Positions 23,621-32,302 of a stretch of 64,000 nt of DNA are shown here, one piece after another. A program made the translations under genes and the position numbers. The notes beneath the pieces were generated by a model. That model was not told where the DNA came from. It did not search any database and saw nothing but the letters and a program-made list of their open reading frames with translations. Position 1 is the stretch's first letter. Each line of letters starts with the position of its first letter. The stretch covers positions 643,001 through 707,000 of the forward strand of contig NZ_JADJNN010000002.1 of the NCBI RefSeq assembly GCF_016714285.1, in the 5' to 3' direction. The stretch comes from Nannocystis sp. GTDB taxonomy: Bacteria; Myxococcota_A; Polyangia; Nannocystales; Nannocystaceae.

Positions 23621-26600
23621 ATGAACCTACCCGACGCGCATAACAAGTCCACGCCGGGGGACGACGCGCTACCGCCGATGCCGGAGCGCATCGCGGGTCG
23701 CTACAACATCCGCGGGCTGCTCGGGCGCGGCGGCTTCGGGGCGGTCTACGAGGCCTACGACGAGCTCGAGGAGCGGCCGGTCGCGCTGAAGGTGATCCGC
23801 CGCGACGCCAGCATGGACCCGCCCGGCTCGCGCTCCAGCGAGATGCCGTCGGCGACCATCGCCCCGGTCTCCCACGCGGCCAGCAGCGGCCGCGCGCTCG
23901 AGGGCCTGCGCAAGACCCAGGTCACCCGCAGCTTCGGCAACACCCAGGGCCTCGCCGTCGACACGGTGATGGACAACTTCAAGGCCGAGTTTCGCCTGCT
24001 GACGCAGCTGCACCACCCGAACCTGGCGGCGGTCTACGACTTCGGGCGCTGCGACGGCGACGTCGTCTACTTCACGCAGGAGCTGCTGTCGGGTCAGTCG
24101 CTGGCGGATTTCCTGCGCGGCGCCTCGCGCGAGACCATCGTCGAGATCTTCGTGCAGCTGGCGCGCGCCCTCGACTACATCCACGCGCTGGGCTTCGTCC
24201 ACGAGGACATCAAGCCGAGCAACGTCATCGTGTGCCAGCCCGAGAGCGAGGGCGGCCAGCCGCAGGCCAAGCTGATCGACTTCGGCCTGGCCCGCCTGTT
24301 CCGCCGCGGCAAGATCGCCGCCAGCGAGATCGACGACCCCGAGGAGTACAAGGTCCTCGGCACGCCCGGCTTCTCCGCCCCGGAGAAGGTCAAGGGCGAG
24401 CCCACCGACTCGCGCAGCGACATCTACTCGCTCGCCGCCACGATCTACACCGCCGTCCGCGGCGGCCGGCCCTTCCCCTCGCGCACCTTCAAGGAGGCGC
24501 TGCGCAACCAGCTCGACTGGCGCCCCGAGCTGGCCGGCGCGCTGCTGCAGAGCTGCGGCCCCGTCGTCGCCGAGCTGGTCGGACGCATGCTCTCGCCGGA
24601 CCCCAACCTGCGGCCCCAGAGCGCCCGCAGCATCGTCCTCGAGCTGCTCCGCCGCGAGTCGGTCCACATCCGCGACCGCCAGAAGACCGCCCAGGACCGC
24701 CGCGAGTTCGCCCGCGTGCTCGTCGAGCACCTCCCCTTCGTCGACCGCGCCGACTACCTCGACATCCTGCTGGTCCGCGCCTACGAGGTGCTGCACTCCG
24801 AGACCAGCCGCGCCGGCCAGCGCGGCCACCTCATCCGCACGATCCTCGTCGAGGCCCCCGAGGGCATGGGCAAGGCCCGCCTGCTGTCGGAGATGCGCCG
24901 CGAGGTCCAGCTCGGCGACGGCCTGTTCGTCGAGGGCAACTGCTGGACCAGCGACGGCGACGGCCTCGGCCCCTTCGCCCCGGTGGTGCTGCAGCTGGCG
25001 ACCGCGCTCGGCGAGCGCTCGCCCACCGTCAAGCAGTACGGCGACCTGGTCCGCGCCGCCCGCGAGCGCAACCACGAGACCGCCGCCGCCGCCCAGCTGC
25101 TCGAGTTCCTGATCCGCTGCAGCGGCGAGCACTCCTACGTGCTGCACCTCTCGGACCTCGCCCGCGGCTCCGAGCTGACGCGCACCCTGGTCGATCAGCT
25201 GGCCCGCGCGATCGACCACAACGAGGCCCGCGTCCTGCTGTGCGTCAGCACCGAGCCGCAGCCCAAGCTGCGGCCCGCGCTCGACGCCCTGCGCCGCGAC
25301 CAGATCGCTGAGCTGTTCAACCTGAGGCCGTTCCAGCCCAAGGAGATGCTCGAGGTCCTGCGCGGCATCCTCGGCGAGGCGCCGGCCCTGAAGGACCTCG
25401 TGGCCATGCTCGACAAGCTCACCGGCGGCCACCCGCTGAGCTTCCGCGAGACCCTGCGCGTGCTGATCGAGGAGTCGATCCTGGTCCGCGACAACGACAC
25501 CTGGGTCCTGCGCTCGGCCTCGATCGCCGCGGAGCAGCTGCACAAGACCCTCGCCCAGCGCAGCGAGGCCCGCCTCGACACGCTCGGCGTCTCGGCCTGG
25601 GAGATCGTCAGCATCCTCTACCTCATCGAGGCGCCGATCGACGAGGAGCAGCTCGCCGCCCTCACCGACCTCCGCCGCGAACGCTTCCGCCGCACCCTCG
25701 ACCGCCTCGAGGGCGAGGGCCTGATCCTGTGCAGCGCGATCTCCGGCAAGGGCCAGGTCGCGCTCGCCCACGCCTCGGTCCGCGAGGCCGTCCGCATCCG
25801 CTACGACGACTCCCTCAGCGAGACCCGCCTCGACCTCGCCGAGCGCATCGCCGAGCTCGACAGCAAGGAGCCGAGCCTCGTCTACCTGCGCGCCCGCCTG
25901 CTCGACGACGCCGCCGAGTCGCTCGAGGCGATCGCCGAGCTCGAGAAGGCCGCCGACGCGCTGTTCGCCGCCGGTCAGCCGCAGCTGGCCGCCCACGTGC
26001 TCGAGCGCATCATCCTCCGCTTGCGCCGCCAGGGCCGCGTCGCCGGCCTCCCGCGCCTGCTCAAGGCCCAGCTCAACCTGGTCGAGCGGGCGGCCGGCGC
26101 CCTCAACGACCCGCGCCGCGAGACCGCCCACCTGGAGGCCGGCATCCTGGTCGCCGAGCTGCTCGCCGACCACCGCGCCCAGGCGCTGTTCTGGCTCGGC
26201 CTGGTCGACCGCTACACCGTCGAGGGCAACGTCGACGTCGAGGTCGCGCTGCACCGCCTGCAGCAGGCCGCCCAGGCCGCCAAGCAGGCCCGCGACCGCA
26301 TCCTCGAGCTGCGCATCGCCAACCGCCGCGCCGAGGTCCTGCTCGGCGCCGGTGAGATCGAACAGTCGGTCCGCTGCTCGAAGGAGGCGATGGAGATCCT
26401 CGAGATCCCCGAGGCCGACGACACGTACACCTGTCACATCATCGGCACCCGCCTGCGCGGCCTCTCGCTCGCCGGCCAGCTCACCGAGGCGCGCCGCCTG
26501 CACGAGGTCGCCAAGCCGATCGCCGCCCGCGTGTCCGTGCTGCAGCGCCAGAGCTACATCTCCGGCATCGCCTACCTGTCCGTCCTCGGCAACGAGCCCG

Positions 26601-27163
26601 AGCGCGCCATCCCCGAGACCCGCCAGGCCATCGAGCAGCTGCGCGCCGCCAACATCACCCGCATGCTCATCGGTCCGCTGCACAACCTCGGCGACCTGCA
26701 GCTGCGCAGCGGCGACCTCGAGGCCGCCGCCGAGGCCTTCCGCGAGGCGCTGCGCCTCGCCGGCCTGCACGGCTTCACCTATCAGATCCACCTCAACGCC
26801 GGCTTCCTCGGCTACACCCTGGCCCGCCTCGGCAAGGTCGAGGAGGGCGCGGCGATGCTCGCTGACGCCCGCCGCGGCTTCATGCAGGTCCAAAACGAAC
26901 AGTTCGGCCAGCATCAGCTGCGCCTCCTCGACGCCGAGGTCGCGCACATGGTCGGCCAGAGCCCGCGCGCCCGACGTGAGCTGGAGGAGATGCTCGCCGA
27001 CTTCCAGTCGAGCAGCGAGCTGTCGCTCGCGCAGTGGGCCCAGGAGGCCCTGAGCCGCATCGAGCGCGACCGCGGCACCTCGTTCATCGAGACCCCAGAG
27101 GAGCCCGAGTCGACCAACGCCTCCCCCGACGAAGAGACCGTGCGCACCAAAGAGCTCCGGTGA
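23621..27163 (+). CDS. Ser/Thr protein kinase with degenerate ATPase domain and TPR region
   Basis: A 1180-aa cytoplasmic protein. Kinase domain about 27-345: GRGGFGAVYEAY glycine loop, Lys57, an unusual insert of about 55 aa between strand 3 and helix C, HEDIKPSN at 195-202 (the usual HRD Arg is Glu, catalytic Asp kept), DFGLAR at 221-226, GTPGFSAPE. Around 410-417 an AAA-like domain starts with APEGMGKA, a Walker A in which Ser/Thr is replaced by Ala. The C-terminal 450 aa are TPR-like helices. This kinase-ATPase-TPR layout is common in myxobacteria. ATG at 23621 precedes the kinase domain closely; the earlier open frame has no such support. Confidence 0.88.
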   Translation: MNLPDAHNKSTPGDDALPPMPERIAGRYNIRGLLGRGGFGAVYEAYDELEERPVALKVIRRDASMDPPGSRSSEMPSATIAPVSHAASSGRALEGLRKTQVTRSFGNTQGLAVDTVMDNFKAEFRLLTQLHHPNLAAVYDFGRCDGDVVYFTQELLSGQSLADFLRGASRETIVEIFVQLARALDYIHALGFVHEDIKPSNVIVCQPESEGGQPQAKLIDFGLARLFRRGKIAASEIDDPEEYKVLGTPGFSAPEKVKGEPTDSRSDIYSLAATIYTAVRGGRPFPSRTFKEALRNQLDWRPELAGALLQSCGPVVAELVGRMLSPDPNLRPQSARSIVLELLRRESVHIRDRQKTAQDRREFARVLVEHLPFVDRADYLDILLVRAYEVLHSETSRAGQRGHLIRTILVEAPEGMGKARLLSEMRREVQLGDGLFVEGNCWTSDGDGLGPFAPVVLQLATALGERSPTVKQYGDLVRAARERNHETAAAAQLLEFLIRCSGEHSYVLHLSDLARGSELTRTLVDQLARAIDHNEARVLLCVSTEPQPKLRPALDALRRDQIAELFNLRPFQPKEMLEVLRGILGEAPALKDLVAMLDKLTGGHPLSFRETLRVLIEESILVRDNDTWVLRSASIAAEQLHKTLAQRSEARLDTLGVSAWEIVSILYLIEAPIDEEQLAALTDLRRERFRRTLDRLEGEGLILCSAISGKGQVALAHASVREAVRIRYDDSLSETRLDLAERIAELDSKEPSLVYLRARLLDDAAESLEAIAELEKAADALFAAGQPQLAAHVLERIILRLRRQGRVAGLPRLLKAQLNLVERAAGALNDPRRETAHLEAGILVAELLADHRAQALFWLGLVDRYTVEGNVDVEVALHRLQQAAQAAKQARDRILELRIANRRAEVLLGAGEIEQSVRCSKEAMEILEIPEADDTYTCHIIGTRLRGLSLAGQLTEARRLHEVAKPIAARVSVLQRQSYISGIAYLSVLGNEPERAIPETRQAIEQLRAANITRMLIGPLHNLGDLQLRSGDLEAAAEAFREALRLAGLHGFTYQIHLNAGFLGYTLARLGKVEEGAAMLADARRGFMQVQNEQFGQHQLRLLDAEVAHMVGQSPRARRELEEMLADFQSSSELSLAQWAQEALSRIERDRGTSFIETPEEPESTNASPDEETVRTKELR

Positions 27164-27200
27164 AACCGGCTATCTTTCACCAGATCCGTGATGTGCCGCC

Positions 27201-29210
27201 ATGAGCGACGAGCAGCAGGTCCATAACGATCTGACCGGGATGGTCGGCACCGTCCTCGCGGGCACCTACCGCCTCGACGCGCTCATCGGCGAGGGTGGCA
27301 TGGGCGCCGTCTATCGCGGCCGCCACGTGCTCCTGCGCCGCGACGTCGCGATCAAGGTCCTCCACCCCGACTTCAGTCGCGACCCCGAGCTGGTCAAACG
27401 CTTCGACCGCGAGGCCCAGAGCGCCGCCCGCCTCAACCACCCCAACTGCATCCAGGTCACCGAGTTCGGCTCCACCGACGAGGGCATGAAGTACCTCGTG
27501 ATGCAGCTGCTCGAGGGCACCGAGCTGCAGAACGTGCTCGACGGGCCCACGCCGCCCGAGCGCGCGGTCGGCCTCATCTTGCAGGTGCTCCGCGGCCTCG
27601 AGCACGCGCACGGCCAGGGCGTGGTCCACCGCGACCTGAAGCCGCAGAACATCTTCGTCACCCGCGACCACGAGGGCCGCGAGGTGCTCAAGCTGGTCGA
27701 CTTCGGCATCGCCAAGATCATCGGCGGCGACGGTGCGCTCGAGCAGATGACCCGCGCCGGCATGGTGTTCGGCACGCCGCAGTACATGAGCCCGGAGCAG
27801 GCGCTCGGCCTCGACATCGACGCCCGCGCCGACCTCTACGCCGCCGGCGTGCTGCTCTACCAGATCGTCACCGGCAGGCTGCCCTTCAACAGCGACGACC
27901 CGGTCGCGCTGATCCGCATGCAGGTCAGCACCGATCCGCCGCAGCTGCCGCCCTCGGTGCCGCAGGAGCTCGCTGGCATCATCTTTCGCCTGCTCGCCAA
28001 GGCGAAGGAGCAGCGCTACCCGGACGCCCGCACCGTCCGCATCGCCCTCGAGCGCTACCGCGAGTCGCTCGGCGGCGGCAAGGGCAGGGGCGAGGAGGCG
28101 CTGGTCGACGTCATCACCACCGGCGGCCCCGACATCTCGGGCCTGGTCGCCATCAACCGCCCGCTGCCCGACGCCCTGCGCCCGCGCCCGCTCACCCTCG
28201 TCGAGTCGATGATGGACAGCGGCTCGCTGCGTCGGCGCCCGTGGTTTCGCAAGGCGATCGCCGTCGTTGTCCTCGCGCTGGTCGGCGGCGGCGTGGCCCT
28301 GTGGTGGTTCGTGCTGCGCGACTCGGCCCCGAGCACGCCGAGCCCGCCCGAGATCAAGGGCGCCCGCACCGTCGACGCGCCTTCGCCGGTAGTCACTCCG
28401 CCGCCGGTCACAACGCCGACCAAGGCCGATCCGCCGCCTGTCCCCACGGACATGCCCAAAAATACAGGTGCACCTGCGCAGGAGCTGCACGACATCGACG
28501 ACCTGTTGACGCAGGGCAAGACCGAAGAGGCGGCGACCCGGCTGCAGGCGCTGCGCAGCAGCCACCCGGAGGACGCGCAGGTGCGCTGGCGCGAGGCGGG
28601 CCTGCAGGCGCGCAAGCCGGACGGCGCCGCGGCAGCGCTCCCGCTCTACGGCGAGGCGCTGGCGCTCGACCCGGAGCTGGCGCGCGACCTCGGCTTCCAC
28701 GCCCAGGTCGACGCGCTGCTGCGCCAGCGCCCGGTCAGCGACGCCGCGATCGACCTGGCGATCGCCCTCGGGCCCCAGGGCAACAGCGTGCTCCTCAGCT
28801 ACATCAACGACCCCAAGGGCTGGGCCACGTACCCGCAGCGACGGAAGATGCGCGACGCGCTGGCCCGAGATCCAGCGGCCGCCGCCGAGGTCGACCAGGC
28901 GCTCAACGTCCGCCGCGACCTGTGGCAGTACGCCCAGTCGCCGACCCCCTGCCTCACGCTGCAGGGCGCCCTGCAGGCCGTCCAGGCCGCCCCTCACGTC
29001 GACAACGTCGACGCGCTCAAGGCCGCGGCGCCGCCGCTGATGCCGGTCGGCGCCGCCGCGAGCTCGGTCGAGCCGCTGTTACGCGAGGCCGAGAAGACCG
29101 CCTGCCGCGACGTCGACCCGCTGCTCGCCAACGTGCGCACCGCCTACGCCGCGGCCTTCCCCGACAAGTTCAAGACCAAGAAGAAGCGGCCCAAGAAGCG
29201 GCGCCGGTGA
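27201..29210 (+). CDS. Transmembrane Ser/Thr protein kinase
   Basis: A 669-aa kinase. Domain 20-290 is complete and canonical: GEGGMGAVY glycine loop, Lys52, HRDLKPQN at 143-150, DFGIAK at 167-172, GTPQYMSPEQ. A single membrane segment lies at about 347-373 (AIAVVVLALVGGGVALWWFVL), followed by a Pro/Thr linker and a 240-aa outer domain of helical, TPR-like character ending in a very basic tail (KKKRPKKRRR). The linker contains a copy of the dispersed word (encoding VPTDMPKN). It starts 37 nt after the previous kinase; a TATCTT about 25 nt upstream of the ATG could be its own -10. Confidence 0.92.
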   Translation: MSDEQQVHNDLTGMVGTVLAGTYRLDALIGEGGMGAVYRGRHVLLRRDVAIKVLHPDFSRDPELVKRFDREAQSAARLNHPNCIQVTEFGSTDEGMKYLVMQLLEGTELQNVLDGPTPPERAVGLILQVLRGLEHAHGQGVVHRDLKPQNIFVTRDHEGREVLKLVDFGIAKIIGGDGALEQMTRAGMVFGTPQYMSPEQALGLDIDARADLYAAGVLLYQIVTGRLPFNSDDPVALIRMQVSTDPPQLPPSVPQELAGIIFRLLAKAKEQRYPDARTVRIALERYRESLGGGKGRGEEALVDVITTGGPDISGLVAINRPLPDALRPRPLTLVESMMDSGSLRRRPWFRKAIAVVVLALVGGGVALWWFVLRDSAPSTPSPPEIKGARTVDAPSPVVTPPPVTTPTKADPPPVPTDMPKNTGAPAQELHDIDDLLTQGKTEEAATRLQALRSSHPEDAQVRWREAGLQARKPDGAAAALPLYGEALALDPELARDLGFHAQVDALLRQRPVSDAAIDLAIALGPQGNSVLLSYINDPKGWATYPQRRKMRDALARDPAAAAEVDQALNVRRDLWQYAQSPTPCLTLQGALQAVQAAPHVDNVDALKAAAPPLMPVGAAASSVEPLLREAEKTACRDVDPLLANVRTAYAAAFPDKFKTKKKRPKKRRR

Positions 29211-29268
29211 GCTCACGCCAATGTGGGTGAGCGTGTGATCGCCACGCGCCCGGGGCTGCGGCCTCGGT

Positions 29269-29274
29269 TATGCT
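29269..29274 (+). promoter_or_regulatory. -10 box TATGCT, 7 nt before the phytochelatin synthase start
   Basis: TATGCT, CGCGGCG, ATG at 29282. An upstream in-frame ATG (29270) is part of the box itself, so 29282 is the better start; it also matches the usual start of plant homologues (SLYRRPLP). Confidence 0.6.
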
Positions 29275-29281
29275 CGCGGCG

Positions 29282-30436
29282 ATGGAGAGCCTCTACCGGC
29301 GCCCGTTACCCGCGCAGCTGGTCGCCTTCGCCTCGCCCGAGGGCCGCGCGCTGTTCGACGCGGCGCGGGCGGCCGGGGGCATGGAGGCCTTCTTCCCGCT
29401 GATCGAACAGTTCCACACCCAGGCCGAGCCGGCCTTCTGCGGGCTCGGCACCCTGGTGGTCACGCTCAACGCCCTGGGGGTCGACCCGGGTCGGTTGTGG
29501 AAAGGACCGTGGCGGTGGTTCAGCGAGGAGCTGCTCGACTGCTGCAGCCCGCTCGAGCGGGTGCGGGCCCGCGGCATCACGCTCGACGAGTTCGCCTGCC
29601 TGGCCCGCTGCAACGGCGCCAGCGCCGAGCTATTTCGTCCCGACGCGCACGACGTCGCGGCCCTGCGCGCGCAGCTCCGCGACGCGGCCAGCTCGGCGCT
29701 CGCGCCAGCGCTGGTCGTCAGCTACCACCGCGGCGCGCTCGGCCAGACCGGTGCGGGCCACTTCTCACCGATCGGCGGCTACGACCCCGCCAGCGACCAC
29801 GCCCTCGTGCTCGACGTGGCCCGCTTCAAGTACCCGCCGCACTGGGTCCCGGTGCCCCTGCTGCACGCGGCGATGCTGCCGATCGACGACAGCACCGGGC
29901 GGCCGCGCGGGTGGGTCGCGCTGCGCCGCAGCTCGCGGCCCGCGAGTCTCCTGTTCACCGCGCACTGCGTCGGCCCGGGCGGCCTCGAGTCGGTGCTCGC
30001 CGGGCTCGAACAATGGCGGGCTGCCCTGGTCCGCGGGCCCGTCGGAGATCTCCCGACCGCGTTGCGCACCAGCTTCGCCGCCGCCGAGGGTCTACCGCTG
30101 ACCTTCGCCCGCCGCGAGCTCGCCCTCGCGGAGCACGGTGCGGCCGCGCAGACCCTGCTCGTGGCGCTGCACGAGGCGCCGGTGTATCGCCGCGTCAGCG
30201 AGCTGGTCCCGGCCTCGCTGTCGGCCGAAGTTGCGACCCTGCTGCTGCTGACCCTCCCGGACGCTCTGTGGTCGCCGTTGCCGGAGCGCGTCCGCGAGGA
30301 GCTGTGCGAGCTGCTCGCGCCGGAGCGGCAGCCACTCGAGTTGCGGGCCGAGGTCGAGCACCTGCGCCGTCAGCTCGCGGACCTGTGTGCGCTCGATCGC
30401 CGGACCGTCTGCGATCGCTGCGCTGTGGCGCCGTGA
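29282..30436 (+). CDS. pcs: Phytochelatin synthase, full-length eukaryote-like form
   Basis: A 384-aa glutathione gamma-glutamylcysteinyltransferase (papain-like transpeptidase) making metal-binding phytochelatins from glutathione, or cleaving glutathione conjugates. The N-terminal domain is strikingly plant-like: SLYRRPLP at the start, QAEPAFCGLGTL with nucleophile Cys53, WKGPWRWF, LLDCCSPLE, TGAGHFSPIGGY with His160 and LVLDVARFKYPPHWVP with Asp178, matching the Cys56/His162/Asp180 triad of Arabidopsis PCS1. A C-terminal domain of about 165 aa follows, ending with a CDRC pair. Known bacterial homologues such as the cyanobacterial one are about 220-240 aa and lack this domain. No signal peptide; cytosolic. 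Confidence 0.94.
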   Translation: MESLYRRPLPAQLVAFASPEGRALFDAARAAGGMEAFFPLIEQFHTQAEPAFCGLGTLVVTLNALGVDPGRLWKGPWRWFSEELLDCCSPLERVRARGITLDEFACLARCNGASAELFRPDAHDVAALRAQLRDAASSALAPALVVSYHRGALGQTGAGHFSPIGGYDPASDHALVLDVARFKYPPHWVPVPLLHAAMLPIDDSTGRPRGWVALRRSSRPASLLFTAHCVGPGGLESVLAGLEQWRAALVRGPVGDLPTALRTSFAAAEGLPLTFARRELALAEHGAAAQTLLVALHEAPVYRRVSELVPASLSAEVATLLLLTLPDALWSPLPERVREELCELLAPERQPLELRAEVEHLRRQLADLCALDRRTVCDRCAVAP

Positions 30437-30526
30437 CCCCGACAAAAAACCTCGTCGGCGAGTTGTAACGCAGCGATGCGAGCGGGGACGAATGAGCCGG
30501 GGCGTTGCGCCCTGAAAGGCTCCATT

Positions 30527-31684
30527 ATGCGCGCATCTGATTGGCTTGGCATCGCTCTCGTCACCCTCCTCTCCGCCTGCGGGGACTCCAAAGCTGGCAG
30601 TGACTCTGCCAGCGGGACGGACTCTGCGACCGGCGGCTCTGGACCGACCGAAGCCACCGCCCCGACCGAGGGCGGCGGCGATTGTCTGCAGGTGCTGTGT
30701 GGCAACGAGTGCGTCGACCTCTCGGCCGACCCGCTGCACTGCGGGTCGTGTGACCACGCGTGTCGAAGCGGCGAGTCGTGCACGCTCGGCAGCTGCATCG
30801 CCGGCTGTCCGCAGGGCGCCGTCCTGTGCGGGGTCGAGTGCGTCAGCCAAGACTCCGACCCCGACCATTGCGGCAGCTGCACCAACGCCTGCGACGACGC
30901 CCAGGTGTGCGCCGGCGGGGCCTGCCTGGCGACTTGCCCGATGGGGGCGATCCAGTGCGGCCAGGCCTGCGCCGACGCGGCCGTCGACCCGCTCCACTGC
31001 GGCGGTTGCAACAATCAGTGCAGCGCCGGCCAGGCCTGCGCCTCCGGCGTGTGCACCTGTCAGGAGGGCTTCAACGCCTGCGGCAACGATTGTGCGGACC
31101 TCCAGACCGACGCCAACCATTGCGGCAGCTGCGGCAACGATTGCGGCGACAACGGCGTGTGTGTCGCTGGCGAGTGCGCTTGCGCCGAGGGCCAGGAGCG
31201 CTGCAACGGCGAGTGCGTCGACATCCAGACCAACAACAACAATTGCGGCAGCTGCGGGAACGCCTGCGACAACACGCTCGAGAGCTGCGGCGCCGGCGTG
31301 TGCACCTGTCGTCCCGGTCTCAGCGACTGCAACGGTCAGTGCGTCAATACGGACAACAACCCCGACAACTGCGGGAGCTGCGGGAACGGCTGCGACCAGG
31401 CCTGTGGCGGCGGCCAGTGCGTGAACAACTGCGACAACTTCCCGGATCAGTGCGGCGACACCTGCACCGACCGCGAGATCGACCCGCTCAACTGCGGCGA
31501 GTGCGGCAACACCTGCGACGCCGACGAGGTGTGCCTGGGCGGCAACTGCCGCCGCTTCACCCTCGGCGGCTGCGACCAGTGCCCCTGCGACGGCTGCGTG
31601 GACGCGCAGTGCTGCGAGTCGCAGTTCCTCAACACCGCGGTCTGCGTCATGGGCGGCGGCGGCGGTGGCGGCTGCGGCGGCTGA
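30527..31684 (+). CDS. Stig1-like Cys-rich lipoprotein
   Basis: A 385-aa lipoprotein: signal ending TLLSAC, a Ser/Gly/Thr linker, then about eight repeats of the Stig1-type pattern CGxxCVDxxxDPxxCGxCxxxC (for instance NECVDLSADPLHCGSC), ending in a different Cys-rich motif (CPCDGCVDAQCCESQ) and a poly-Gly tail (GGGGGGGCGG). Such proteins are abundant and surface-exposed in myxobacteria; function is not established. The start at 30527 gives the intact signal peptide, whereas the ORF's first ATG 51 nt earlier does not. It converges on the next gene with a 19-nt gap. Confidence 0.82.
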   Translation: MRASDWLGIALVTLLSACGDSKAGSDSASGTDSATGGSGPTEATAPTEGGGDCLQVLCGNECVDLSADPLHCGSCDHACRSGESCTLGSCIAGCPQGAVLCGVECVSQDSDPDHCGSCTNACDDAQVCAGGACLATCPMGAIQCGQACADAAVDPLHCGGCNNQCSAGQACASGVCTCQEGFNACGNDCADLQTDANHCGSCGNDCGDNGVCVAGECACAEGQERCNGECVDIQTNNNNCGSCGNACDNTLESCGAGVCTCRPGLSDCNGQCVNTDNNPDNCGSCGNGCDQACGGGQCVNNCDNFPDQCGDTCTDREIDPLNCGECGNTCDADEVCLGGNCRRFTLGGCDQCPCDGCVDAQCCESQFLNTAVCVMGGGGGGGCGG

Positions 31685-31703
31685 GCCCGCGCCGCACGGG
31701 CGG

Positions 31704-32246
31704 CTACTCCTCCACGACCGGCTTCGGCAGCGAGAAGCCGCGCACGAAGTCCTGGCTGCCCAGGTGGCAGCCGACGCACACGTCAGGGCGCCCCGCGAAG
31801 CGCGGGTGCCCGAGGTCCTCGGCCTGGTACTGCTCCCAGTGCCAGCTGCCCCCGCGCTTCTGCAAGATCGCCAGCTGCACCGGCTCGTCGGGCGGGGCGT
31901 CCTCCGCGAGCACGGCCGCCGCGTAGCCCTCGAGCACGATCGTGGCGCCCTCGGGCCAGGCCGTGCGCCCGAGGCCGTCGGCGTTCGCCAGCGCCTCGGC
32001 CATGTGCTCGTCGACGAACACCTCGACCCCGCGACCGTGCGGCGCGTTGGTAGCGACCCGGGCCTCATGCTTGGGCGGCCGCTCCCAGTCGCGATAGCCC
32101 CGCTTCTGCACCTCACGCAGCAGCGCGTCCGCGGCGGTGGCCGGGCCGGCCTGCGGCGCGCTGTCCCCGTCGCACGCCGTCGCTAACATCGGCAGGCAGA
32201 GCGCGAGGGCGACGAGCAGCGCCAGGCGTCGCGGTGCGGTGAGCAT
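31704..32246 (-). CDS. Cytochrome P460-like c-type haem lipoprotein
   Basis: A 180-aa protein: signal with lipobox LATAC, then a compact domain of about 130 aa carrying a single haem c motif CVGCH near residue 160, in the context DVCVGCHLGSQDFV. Cytochrome P460-fold proteins have the same placement of CxxCH close to the C-terminus followed by an aromatic-rich tail, and strands such as GGSWHWEQYQ. They act as periplasmic electron carriers or oxidoreductases. The assignment to P460 is by motif position and overall feel, so moderate. A TACGCT -10 box lies 7 nt before the ATG. Confidence 0.72.
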   Translation of the reverse strand: MLTAPRRLALLVALALCLPMLATACDGDSAPQAGPATAADALLREVQKRGYRDWERPPKHEARVATNAPHGRGVEVFVDEHMAEALANADGLGRTAWPEGATIVLEGYAAAVLAEDAPPDEPVQLAILQKRGGSWHWEQYQAEDLGHPRFAGRPDVCVGCHLGSQDFVRGFSLPKPVVEE

Positions 32247-32253
32247 CGCCGGC

Positions 32254-32259
32254 AGCGTA
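32254..32259 (-). promoter_or_regulatory. -10 box TACGCT, 7 nt before the start
   Basis: Minus strand: TACGCT, GCCGGCG, ATG at 32246; no ribosome site. Confidence 0.5.
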
Positions 32260-32302
32260 TCAAAGGTGTGCGGCGGAGCGCCACGGTGCTAAGAAGCGCC
32301 CG

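Noticed and set aside
23669..26947. 1092-aa antisense ORF over the kinase gene
   Set aside because: Composition (Asp/Ala/Gly/Leu-rich with VDRAG-type runs) is the usual antisense shadow of a GC-rich gene; the plus strand has clear kinase motifs.
30439..30458. Hairpin after the phytochelatin synthase stop
   Set aside because: Only 5 bp (CCGAC/GTCGG) with a 10-nt loop; too weak to call a terminator.
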